Source: JBEKHI01 sp050012355
GTDB lineage: Bacteria; Actinomycetota; Actinomycetes; Streptosporangiales; Streptosporangiaceae
Reading direction: 5' to 3'
Assembly (NCBI GenBank): GCA_050012355.1
Contig: JBEKHI010000479.1
Location: 1-5,825 of the forward strand
DNA: 5,825 nt
The position numbers and the translations under genes are program-made. The notes below the pieces were generated by a model that made no database searches, was not told the origin of the DNA, and was given only the letters and a program-made list of their open reading frames with translations. How positions within the stretch are numbered: the stretch's first letter is position 1; the number at the start of each line of letters is the position of its first letter. Below, piece after piece: positions 1 to 5,103 of this stretch.

Positions 1-42
1 GCCAAGGTCGATGCCGTAGATGCCGTCCTGGGGTTCGCTCAC
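1..42 (-). CDS. Hsp70/DnaK-like chaperone, N-terminal 14 codons only (partial)
   Basis: Only the first 14 codons are in the window; they read V/M-SEPQDGIYGIDLG. The YGIDLG stretch matches the opening beta-strand and phosphate-1 loop (GIDLGTT) with which Hsp70 ATPase domains begin, and here it starts at residue 9 as expected for that family. The GTG start overlaps the TGA stop of the GrpE-like gene (GTGA) and is preceded on the minus strand by a GGAGGGGG Shine-Dalgarno (positions 47-54), so translational coupling is likely. Known of the family: Hsp70 is an ATP-driven chaperone whose ADP release is stimulated by GrpE. Having a GrpE-like gene directly upstream strongly supports the call despite the short sequence. 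The ATPase and substrate-binding domains lie outside the window, so completeness cannot be judged. Another actin-fold ATPase is possible but less likely. Confidence 0.72.
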   Translation of the reverse strand, partial: MSEPQDGIYGIDLG

Positions 43-812
43 CGTTCCCCCTCCGTGGCTTGCGTGACCGCGTCCGCCGGACCGCAGGGCGCCGGCTCGC
101 CGATCAGGGGCTGGCTCGGCTTTACGGCCGTGAAGACGGTGACCTCGGCCGGGGCGATCGGGCTGTTCGCCTCCATGTCCAGGTAGCCGTCGCGGCGGAC
201 TCGGGCGACGTGCCCGGCCAGCGCGGGGTCGGCTGTGGGCTCGCCGCCGGCGCGCCGGTGCAGCCGCGGGTCGAACAGGTCGCCGCTGTCGGGGGCATAG
301 GTGACGACGCCGTTGTTCTCAAGCGTCAGTTCGAGCGTCTCCGCGTAGGAGCGCAGCAGCCCGGCGGCCTTGGCCGCGTCGAAGTCTCCAGGCAGCGTGT
401 CCGCCTGGCCGAGCAGGTCCTCCCGCAGTCGGCACAACTCAGCGAGCATTGGCCGGAGCACCCCGCGCCGTTCGCCTTGGCGGAGAGCGTCGAGCTCGGA
501 GCGGAGGAAGTCGATCACGCCCTCGCGCTGCTCCGCCCGGGCGTGGTACCGCTGCGACAGTTCCGCGACCTCCCGCACGATCGCGGCAAACTCGGCGAGC
601 TGCGTCTCCGGAGAAGGGCCCGCCTCCGCGGTCTCCGTCTCTGTCGGCACCGCGTCCGTCTCTGCTGGCGCCGTCTCCGCGGTCGCCGCAGGCTGGCCCG
701 CCGACTCCGGGACGGCTTCTGCAGGCGGCGGCTCTCCCCCCTCTAGGTCGGGGTCGGCCGCCGCGGCCCGCGAGGGCTCGAGGTCTTCAGTGGATTGGAG
801 TTCGGCCGCCAT
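39..812 (-). CDS. GrpE-like nucleotide exchange factor (divergent, accessory)
   Basis: 257 residues. Residues 1-75 are Ala/Glu/Pro-rich and probably disordered. Residues 72-135 are heptad-like helix (IVREVAELSQRYHARAEQRE and onward), followed by helices to about 167. A beta-type C-terminal domain follows, with GrpE hallmarks: a GVVTY strand, FDPRLH (180-185), then RRDGY (206-210) and a PAEVTV strand (221-226), matching the family pattern FDPxxH...GY...PAxVxV. About 30 residues of tail follow. GrpE dimers open the Hsp70 nucleotide cleft to release ADP; the coupled Hsp70-like gene downstream is the obvious partner. I chose ATG at 812 because AAGGAGGT lies 9 nt upstream (822-829). An in-frame TTG at 833 is upstream of that Shine-Dalgarno and would translate it. 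The sequence differs from housekeeping GrpE in the divergent core and long acidic N-terminus, so a dedicated accessory factor is inferred. Confidence 0.75.
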   Translation of the reverse strand: MAAELQSTEDLEPSRAAAADPDLEGGEPPPAEAVPESAGQPAATAETAPAETDAVPTETETAEAGPSPETQLAEFAAIVREVAELSQRYHARAEQREGVIDFLRSELDALRQGERRGVLRPMLAELCRLREDLLGQADTLPGDFDAAKAAGLLRSYAETLELTLENNGVVTYAPDSGDLFDPRLHRRAGGEPTADPALAGHVARVRRDGYLDMEANSPIAPAEVTVFTAVKPSQPLIGEPAPCGPADAVTQATEGER

Positions 813-821
813 GCCTTTGTT

Positions 822-829
822 ACCTCCTT
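822..829 (-). promoter_or_regulatory. Strong Shine-Dalgarno deciding the grpE-like start
   Basis: On the minus strand this reads AAGGAGGT, near-perfect to the 16S anti-SD, 9 nt before the ATG at 812. It lies inside the longer reading frame that could start at TTG 833, so it argues for the shorter product. Confidence 0.8.
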
Positions 830-847
830 CCAAATTGCATGGAGAAC

Positions 848-853
848 AGAATA
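848..853 (-). promoter_or_regulatory. Possible -10 element for the grpE-like/Hsp70-like operon
   Basis: On the minus strand this reads TATTCT, matching the actinomycete TAnnnT -10 pattern. Transcription would begin near 841 and leave a roughly 30-nt leader containing the Shine-Dalgarno at 822-829. No good -35 lies 16-18 nt upstream, so the assignment is weak; an activator or an alternative sigma factor could be needed. Confidence 0.25.
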
Positions 854-934
854 ATCGGTGAGCTGCCAGTAGAGAACAGCCGCGTTGGAATTTCTGGCTG
901 AGTCATCGACATCGCAAAAGGAGTAGTTAAATCG

Positions 935-968
935 ACAGGTATCTACATCGTACAGATATCTACATCGT
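935..968. repeat. Two-copy 17-bp tandem repeat upstream of the grpE-like gene
   Basis: Unit 1 (935-951) is ACAGGTATCTACATCGT and unit 2 (952-968) is ACAGATATCTACATCGT: 16 of 17 bases match, with no gap. Each unit holds a small dyad, TAC-ATC-GTA, and TATCT in unit 1 faces AGATA across the junction. It lies in an AT-richer stretch 123 bp upstream of the grpE-like ATG and points towards no other gene start. Each unit also contains a minus-strand TACGAT, which resembles a -10 hexamer. The likely role is a tandem binding site for a transcription factor controlling the Hsp70-like operon; that role is inferred. Confidence 0.6.
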
Positions 969-969
969 A

Positions 970-1249
970 AGGCTGAGGCAGTGGGGTAATTGTGACTGCG
1001 AAGGCGCCGTGTGAAGCAGTGGCTGATGCGGCGCTCGGAGAGACTCAAAACCAATCAAGAAAGAAACTGCACGGTGCCTGGCGACATCGCTGTTGCCCAC
1101 TGGCTATGAGTCGGAAACGATCGTCAAGGGAGGTCAAAATCCTGGTTCGACGATGATCAATTGTCATTCTTTTGTCCATCTTTGCCAGCTCCCGGGTCCA
1201 TGGGGCATGGCAGGGCACGCGGTTAGGGGTCGGACGGGTGCTCTTGTTC
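970..1249. other. Non-coding stretch, no supported feature
   Basis: Between the tandem repeat and the possible decayed frame I see no convincing gene on either strand. Open frames exist (for example minus 1045-1416 and plus 1172-1510), but here they lack consistent third-position GC bias, a Shine-Dalgarno and recognisable motifs. AT-rich patches near 1155-1180 carry only partial -35-like hexamers without spaced -10 partners. No tRNA-like cloverleaf was seen. Confidence 0.4.
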
Positions 1250-1608
1250 CGGTGCGCGTTAGGCCATGATTCGCGGGGCGACGGCCTCAGGTCCGGATGG
1301 CCAAAGATCGCGCTGCCCTCGATGAAGGCGAAGTCGCTGCCTGTATTGGTTACGGCAGCAACAGTGCGGGCGGTGGGGGAGTGCCCCGCGACGGCGCCGC
1401 CGAGCACGTCAGGCATTCGCCATCTGAGATCACCAAAAACCCTGCAGATGCGGTCCGGAGCCCGACGGGGAAGTGTTGATCCCCATACCCAGCCATTCGG
1501 TCATGATTGAGCGCGACACACTGGGCTGACATCCTTCCCGCGATGGCGAGCACGTTGTCCTGAAAGCTCGCTGTCCCGCCGCAGCTCCTCTCTGATTTGC
1601 CTGGCCAT
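1250..1608 (-). pseudogene. Possible decayed, frameshifted gene of unknown function
   Basis: Three minus-strand frames in succession look protein-like although none is intact. From ATG 1608, MARQIREELRRDSELSGQ reads as an amphipathic helix, then that frame turns poor. A second frame continues from about 1555 with DNVLAIAGRMSAQCVALNHD and then RMAGYGDQHFPVG. From about 1416 a third frame, starting MPDVLGGAVAGH and including AAVTNTGSDFAFIEGS and GHPDLRP, has roughly 80% G/C in third positions down to about 1255. Joining them needs two frame changes, which suggests a degenerated gene. The VTNT...FAFIEG...HPDLRP pattern weakly recalls the C-terminal half of HK97 gp10-like phage head-tail proteins, but I would not assign that. 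No Shine-Dalgarno precedes the ATG. Plain intergenic DNA with chance coding bias remains possible. Confidence 0.3.
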
Positions 1609-1649
1609 TTCCAGGGAGCTGGCACCGGATCCGCCCGGTGACCCGGCGA

Positions 1650-1655
1650 TACCAT
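1650..1655 (+). promoter_or_regulatory. -10-like hexamer placed for leaderless transcription of the NTPase gene
   Basis: TACCAT fits TAnnnT and lies at -13 to -8 if transcription begins at the G of the GTG at 1663, the spacing seen for leaderless actinobacterial mRNAs. The bases between it and the GTG contain no Shine-Dalgarno. No clear -35 was seen. Confidence 0.4.
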
Positions 1656-1662
1656 CTGCATC

Positions 1663-2259
1663 GTGACGGACCGCGCAAGGCAGCTGGCAGGGCCCCGTGA
1701 ACCCGTCCGGTCGGCTGGCCGGATCCTGGTCTACGGGGTAACTGGTTCTGGCAAGACCACCCTCGCCCGCCAGATCAGGGTGCGCACCGGGGTGCCATGG
1801 CATTCGGTCGATGACCTGACCTGGCAGCCGGGATGGGTGCCGGTGCCCGACCAGGAACAGCGGCGGCGGATCGCTGCCATCTGCGCCGGGGAGCGCTGGG
1901 TCCTGGACACGGCCTACGGCGGGTGGCTCGATCTGCCCCTGGAGCGGGCTCAGCTGGTCGTCGGGCTGGACTACCCCCGGTGGCTGTCGCTGCAGCGGCT
2001 GATCCGCAGGACGGCCGTCCGGGCCATCAGCCGCCGCCCGGTCTGCAACGGGAACATCGAGTCCCTCCGCTCCGCTTTTTCCCGGGACTCGATCGTGTAC
2101 TGGCACTTCCGGTCGTTCAAGCGCAGGCGCCAGCGCATGCGGCGATTGGCGGCCAGCCCGTCGGCACCGGCGACCGTGCTGTTCCGCTCACCCCGCCAGA
2201 CCCGGCAGTGGCTGGACACTCTCACCCCAGGCACCGTTGAGATTCGCCATCTTCCGTGA
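1663..2259 (+). CDS. P-loop NTPase, adenylate kinase/FlaR-like (topology modulation protein type)
   Basis: 198 residues, a normal length for these small kinase-like ATPases. The Walker A motif GVTGSGKT (25-32) follows a hydrophobic strand ILVY. A family-typical segment WHSVDDLTWQPGW (46-58) corresponds to the substrate-binding region; ERWVLDTAYG (77-86) and AQLVVGLDYP (96-105, Walker B-like Asp103) follow. An Arg-rich region (RRTAVRAISRR, 115-125; FKRRRQRMRR, 152-161) resembles the lid, and VLFRSPRQTRQWL (172-184) is the usual C-terminal strand-helix. Family members are annotated as AAA ATPase, adenylate kinase or DNA topology modulation protein; the true substrate is generally unknown and I do not assign one. 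GTG 1663 is the first start after an in-frame TGA at 1639. It has no Shine-Dalgarno, so translation may be leaderless. The gene stands alone, converges with the ArsR-type gene and is followed at once by a hairpin. Confidence 0.85.
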   Translation: MTDRARQLAGPREPVRSAGRILVYGVTGSGKTTLARQIRVRTGVPWHSVDDLTWQPGWVPVPDQEQRRRIAAICAGERWVLDTAYGGWLDLPLERAQLVVGLDYPRWLSLQRLIRRTAVRAISRRPVCNGNIESLRSAFSRDSIVYWHFRSFKRRRQRMRRLAASPSAPATVLFRSPRQTRQWLDTLTPGTVEIRHLP

Positions 2260-2260
2260 G

Positions 2261-2281
2261 ACGGGACAACACCTGTCCCGT
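2261..2281 (+). terminator. Hairpin directly after the NTPase stop codon
   Basis: ACGGGACA (2261-2268) and TGTCCCGT (2274-2281) form a perfect 8-bp stem around a 5-nt loop, starting 2 bases after the TGA. There is no U-tract, as is common for actinomycete hairpin terminators. Confidence 0.65.
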
Positions 2282-2286
2282 GATAG

Positions 2287-2324
2287 CGAACATGTCGTCT
2301 CGTAGCTGGGAGACGACGTGTTCG
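2287..2324. terminator. Long 15-bp hairpin between convergent genes
   Basis: CGAACATGTCGTCTC (2287-2301) pairs with GAGACGACGTGTTCG (2310-2324) around an 8-nt loop. The one imperfect pair is U-G in plus-strand RNA but C-A in minus-strand RNA, so the structure is slightly stronger for plus transcripts. Its place between convergent ends fits a bidirectional terminator, or a barrier to readthrough in either direction. Confidence 0.7.
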
Positions 2325-2331
2325 GTGGCGT

Positions 2332-2348
2332 ACCGAGGCTCGGTTTTT
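2332..2348 (+). terminator. Short hairpin with a T-run, possible intrinsic terminator
   Basis: ACCGA (2332-2336), loop GGC, TCGGT (2340-2344), then T to 2348. The stem is short, but the T-run gives it the classical form. It is the third hairpin in 90 bases behind the NTPase gene. Confidence 0.4.
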
Positions 2349-2373
2349 GCCAGCCATCATGTCGTTTCCGGAG
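2343..2373 (+). repeat. Copy A of a direct repeat flanking the regulator/exporter pair
   Basis: This reads GTTTTTGCCAGCCAT, then CA, then TGTCGTTTCCGGAG. Copy B at 4756-4784 is GTTTGTGCCAGCCAT followed directly by TGTCGTCTCCGGAG. They match at 27 of 29 aligned bases with a 2-base gap, in the same orientation. Copy A starts in the T-run of the hairpin at 2332-2348 and ends 23 bases outside the stop codon of the ArsR-type gene. Confidence 0.6.
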
Positions 2374-2396
2374 CGAGGCCGGTCCACAGCGGTCCC

Positions 2397-3446
2397 TCAG
2401 CGCCGCGCCCGGCGACTGGAGTCGGCCACAAGGCTGCTGAGGAGAGCCAGGCCGAGATCGCTGGTTTGGTAGAGCACCTCACGGCCGGACCGGGTGCGGT
2501 TGACTAGGCCGCAGCGGCCGAGGACGGCAAGGTGCTGGGAGACCGCCGAAGGGGAGACGTTCAGCGAGCGGGCGAGCGCGGCGGTGCTCGCTGGGCAACG
2601 GAGCGCCTCCAGCAGCCGTGCCTTAGGCGCTCCAAGCAGGTCGCGGAGCGCCAGGCGGTCCGCGTTCGCGGGCAGGATGTGTTCCCACACGGCCGCCGTG
2701 CCGCGCGCGGGGTAACGCAGCGTCGTCTGCGAGCTTGAGTACCACTTCACGGTTGTGTCCGGCCAGATCAGCACGCTGGGCACCAGCACCAGGCCCCCAA
2801 CGGGCCCGGGCGTGACATGAGACTCGCGAGGTCCGCGACGGTTCCCGCGGACCTCTACCTTCCCGTTTGCCCACCGCACGCCCGGGTGGAACCCGGCGAA
2901 TAGAGCCGCAGGTCCACCGCGAGCCATCACACCGCCTCGGTAGGCGATATCGGCGTCGAGGACCGGACGCATCCGGTCCCAGTGGGGCGCGATCAGCCGG
3001 TCGTGCGCGGCGGTGAGCTCCCCGGCGATCAGGCTGAGTGTCTGTCCCGGCCGTGCCGCCAGTTCACGGGCGCTGCCCGGCCACGGGGCCGAACCCCGGC
3101 AACCGAAGATCCGCTCCAGGCTCGACCGCACGTAGCTGGGAGGAGTAGCGCGCATCCGTTCGGTTTCCTCATCCAACGACAGTGCGTGCCCGGACGGCGC
3201 CGGCGTGAGGAACTCGGGCCTGCTTCGCTGGCCGTCACGGAGCAATGGCCACAGCAGGGGGAGGGAGAGCGGGTGCCTGGAGAGGTCGTGAAGCGCCCAG
3301 CGCAGCCACGGCCGGTTCACCGGGTGCGCGGCGCCGGTTCGCAGGAGTTGCAGAGCGAAGACCGTTTCGGCCAGCGGCGAGACGGCGAACCGCGTCGCCG
3401 CGAGGTCGTCCACGCCGAGCGAGATGGTCTGCCGCACGCTGGCCAT
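2397..3446 (-). CDS. ArsR-type winged-helix transcriptional regulator with long N-terminal domain
   Basis: 349 residues. The N-terminus (VDDLAATRFAVSPLAETVFAL, from residue 13) and middle (GPAALFAGFHPGVRW, near 178-192) match the long actinobacterial ArsR-type family with an N-terminal DUF5937-like domain. The C-terminal DNA-binding domain spans about 270-336: LLGAPKARLLEAL, then STAALARSLNVSPSAVSQHL (recognition helix near 300-309), then a wing RSGREVLYQTS. No metal-binding ELCVCDL motif is present, so metal sensing is not supported. It is divergent from an MFS exporter across 50 bp and probably represses both genes. ATG 3446 lacks a Shine-Dalgarno; the in-frame GTG at 3437 (346 aa) has CTTAAT at -13 to -8 and TTGCCG 18 bp farther upstream, so it may be a leaderless true start. 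The ligand of the N-terminal domain is unknown. Confidence 0.85.
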   Translation of the reverse strand: MASVRQTISLGVDDLAATRFAVSPLAETVFALQLLRTGAAHPVNRPWLRWALHDLSRHPLSLPLLWPLLRDGQRSRPEFLTPAPSGHALSLDEETERMRATPPSYVRSSLERIFGCRGSAPWPGSARELAARPGQTLSLIAGELTAAHDRLIAPHWDRMRPVLDADIAYRGGVMARGGPAALFAGFHPGVRWANGKVEVRGNRRGPRESHVTPGPVGGLVLVPSVLIWPDTTVKWYSSSQTTLRYPARGTAAVWEHILPANADRLALRDLLGAPKARLLEALRCPASTAALARSLNVSPSAVSQHLAVLGRCGLVNRTRSGREVLYQTSDLGLALLSSLVADSSRRARR

Positions 3447-3463
3447 TAAGGCACGGGCTTAAT
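3445..3463. promoter_or_regulatory. Inverted repeat (putative operator) between the divergent regulator and exporter genes
   Basis: ATTAAG (3445-3450) and CTTAAT (3458-3463) form a perfect 6-bp inverted repeat with a 7-bp spacer, an AT-rich island in GC-rich DNA. On the minus strand its proximal arm would be the -10 of the regulator gene, with TTGCCG as -35. A regulator bound here would block its own promoter and sit 34 bp before the exporter start, as expected for an autorepressed divergent pair. The role is inferred from layout only. Confidence 0.45.
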
Positions 3464-3496
3464 CATGGCGGCAAACCGTTTCTGAGGCGCACGCTC

Positions 3497-4744
3497 GTGC
3501 CCGTGACGACACAAGTTCAGGCGAAACCCAGGCTAGGCGCGGCCTACTGGCGGTTGTGGTGGGCCAACGCGGTGGATAACACGGGCGACGGCGCGTTCGC
3601 CGCGGCGCTGCCGCTGCTCGCGATCAGCCTCACCAGAGATCCCAGGCTCGTCGCGGCCGTCTCGGTGGCGACCTACCTGCCGTGGCTGCTGGTGTCGTTG
3701 CCCGCGGGCGCGCTCGTGGACCGGTACGACCGGGCGACACTGATGTGGCGGGCCCAGGTTGTCCAAGGTGCCGTTGTGGCCGTGATCGCAAGCCTGGTTG
3801 CCGTCCATCACATCAGCATCTGGACACTGGCCGCCGCTGGACTCTGCCTCGGCAGCGCGCAGGTGATCTTCGACAACGCGGCCCAGTCGATGCTGCCGTC
3901 GCTTGTCCCGAGGGACCTGCTTCCCAGGGCGAACGGCACCCAGTACGTCGTGCAGGTGATCGGCGGCTCGTTCCTCGGCCCGCCCGCCGGGAGCGCGCTG
4001 TTCGCGCTGGCGCCGGTCGCGCCCTTCGCTGTGGACGTCGCGTCGTTCGCGGGCTCGGCCGCGCTGCTCCGCGGACTGCCGCGTTCCCGGCCGCGCACGG
4101 ACCGGCAGGGGAGCGGTGGAACCAGCCCCGCCGAAGGGCTGCGCTGGCTGGCCCGGCACCGGCTGCTGCGGATCGTCGTGGTCCTGTTGGCGGTGAGCGG
4201 TTTCGCCGGCCAGATGGGTTCGGCCACATTCGTGTTGTTCGCCACCCAAACGCTGCACGTGTCTGTGCGCGGCTACGGGCTGCTGCTGGCGGCGGGGGCC
4301 GCCGGCGCCGTGATCGGAGGCCTGGTCAACCCGGTCCTCGCCCGGCGCGTGAGCCCGGTCCCGCTGCTGGTCACGGTGGCGGCCATCGGCTCGGCCCGGC
4401 TCGTCGCGATGGGCCTGGCACCGGACGCGGTGGTCCTCGGGGTGCTCATGGCCTGCGGAGGGTTCGCCACGACCCTGTGGAACGTCGTCACCGTCAGCAT
4501 GCGGCAGCAAGAAGTGCCCAGCGAGCTGCTCGGCCGGGTCAACAGCGTCTACCGGATGCTTGGCTGGGGCACGAGACCGCTTGGCGCTCTCGCGGGCGGA
4601 TTCGTCGCGCAGGCGGCCGGATTCCGGGCACCGTTCATCGTCGGGGGAGTCCTGCGCGGCGTAGTGCTTCTGGTGCTGCTGCCGGCGCTGCTCGCCGCGT
4701 CCCGCCCGCCTCGGGCGAAGGGAACCGTTGCCGCAACCATTTGA
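3497..4744 (+). CDS. MFS transporter, MFS_3-like (EntS-type) drug or metabolite exporter
   Basis: 415 residues, the usual length for a 12-helix MFS exporter. It is rich in hydrophobic helices, beginning with LPLLAISL (38-45) and the VAAVSVATYLPWLLVSLPAG segment. MFS motif A appears as GALVDRYDRATLM (71-83) in the loop between helices 2 and 3. A polar linker (194-222) separates the two halves. LLGRVNSVYRMLGWGTRPLG (344-363) is the signature of the PF05977-type (EntS-like) branch. Such proteins sit in the cytoplasmic membrane and export small molecules using the proton gradient; the substrate cannot be read here. I start at GTG 3497, with GAGG 9 nt upstream (3484-3487); GTG 3503 is an alternative. 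The open frame extends back to 3245, but that part overlaps the regulator antisense and is not coding. The pairing with an ArsR-type regulator suggests substrate-induced efflux. Confidence 0.9.
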   Translation: MPVTTQVQAKPRLGAAYWRLWWANAVDNTGDGAFAAALPLLAISLTRDPRLVAAVSVATYLPWLLVSLPAGALVDRYDRATLMWRAQVVQGAVVAVIASLVAVHHISIWTLAAAGLCLGSAQVIFDNAAQSMLPSLVPRDLLPRANGTQYVVQVIGGSFLGPPAGSALFALAPVAPFAVDVASFAGSAALLRGLPRSRPRTDRQGSGGTSPAEGLRWLARHRLLRIVVVLLAVSGFAGQMGSATFVLFATQTLHVSVRGYGLLLAAGAAGAVIGGLVNPVLARRVSPVPLLVTVAAIGSARLVAMGLAPDAVVLGVLMACGGFATTLWNVVTVSMRQQEVPSELLGRVNSVYRMLGWGTRPLGALAGGFVAQAAGFRAPFIVGGVLRGVVLLVLLPALLAASRPPRAKGTVAATI

Positions 4745-4755
4745 CACGCTCTCGC

Positions 4756-4784
4756 GTTTGTGCCAGCCATTGTCGTCTCCGGAG
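4756..4784 (+). repeat. Copy B of the flanking direct repeat, with a terminal palindrome
   Basis: GTTTGTGCCAGCCAT followed by TGTCGTCTCCGGAG, starting 11 bases after the exporter stop; see copy A at 2343-2373. It runs into the perfect 12-base palindrome GTCTCCGGAGAC (4775-4786), which could fold weakly behind the exporter. The bases TGTCGTCTC...GAGAC...GTTCGG (4771-4797) also echo the long hairpin at 2287-2324. Confidence 0.6.
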
Positions 4785-4839
4785 ACTTCACGTTCGGGGC
4801 CCGCTGAGATACCACCGGCTTACGCAAGCAGGGACTCCG

Positions 4840-4868
4840 GGCTGGCACCCAGCACGGCGCAGTGCTGG
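4840..4868. other. Small set of mutually exclusive hairpins after the exporter gene
   Basis: CCAGCAC (4849-4855) can pair with GTGCTGG (4862-4868; 7 bp, 6-nt loop), while its CCAGC can instead pair with the upstream GCTGG (4840-4844; 5 bp). The position between convergent genes suits termination; there is no T-run on the plus strand. Confidence 0.3.
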
Positions 4869-4877
4869 ACCCGCCTG

Positions 4878-4985
4878 GCTGTCTTAAACCGTTTGACAGC
4901 CTCCGGCGCGACAGACGCAGCCAGCGCCCTGTACCAAGGTGTCGGGTTCCGGCGGACGTCTACATCCACTTGGTACGTCCCGTCT
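4878..4985 (+). pseudogene. Remnant of a GNAT acetyltransferase C-terminus
   Basis: One plus-strand frame reads LNRLTASGATDAASALYQGV followed by GFRRTSTSTWYVP. This matches the end of many GNAT N-acetyltransferases, where a strand is followed by ...N..(A/G)A..LY...GF and then a strand ending in a W/Y-Y-V segment. The helix carrying the acetyl-CoA-binding R/QxxGxG/A motif should lie 40-50 residues earlier, but the preceding codons show nothing of the kind. No start codon or Shine-Dalgarno suits a small intact gene. It therefore looks like the 3' relic of a deleted GNAT gene. The call rests on one motif region and could be coincidence. Confidence 0.45.
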
Positions 4986-5103
4986 CAGCCATCACGTCCG
5001 GTCGAGCTTCGCGGGTGACGGTGGCCATTACTGAAGAAAGGAAGCTCGAAAGGGGCAATGGGCTGGTGCCATCCAGGCTGGCGCTGTACACGCCCGCCAA
5101 GGC

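Noticed and set aside
60..746. 228-codon plus-strand open frame over the grpE-like gene
   Set aside because: Arg/Leu/Gly-rich shadow with no motif; the minus strand carries GrpE motifs and a strong Shine-Dalgarno.
813..833. Upstream TTG start for the GrpE-like gene (264 aa)
   Set aside because: The start would lie before a near-consensus Shine-Dalgarno (822-829) that is ideally spaced for the ATG at 812.
935..968. CRISPR-like repeat
   Set aside because: Only two abutting 17-bp units with no spacers and no cas genes.
743..1054. 103-codon minus-strand frame overlapping the grpE-like start
   Set aside because: It runs through the promoter and repeat region, has no motif or coding bias, and overlaps a well-supported gene in another frame.
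1501..2106. 201-codon minus-strand frame antisense to the NTPase
   Set aside because: Most of it is a shadow of the NTPase; only its last 35 codons (from 1608) look protein-like and are covered under the decayed-gene entry.
3245..3496. N-terminal extension of the exporter frame
   Set aside because: Overlaps the 5' end of the regulator in antisense and reads as Arg/Ala/Gly-rich shadow; MFS proteins of this class begin a few residues before the first helix.
4741..4746. TTGACA resembling a -35 box
   Set aside because: It overlaps the exporter stop codon, no -10 lies 16-18 bp downstream, and no plus-strand gene follows.
3533..4747. 404-codon minus-strand open frame antisense to the exporter
   Set aside because: Low-complexity Arg/Gln/His/Pro-rich text typical of the antisense of a GC-rich gene; the plus strand has clear MFS motifs.
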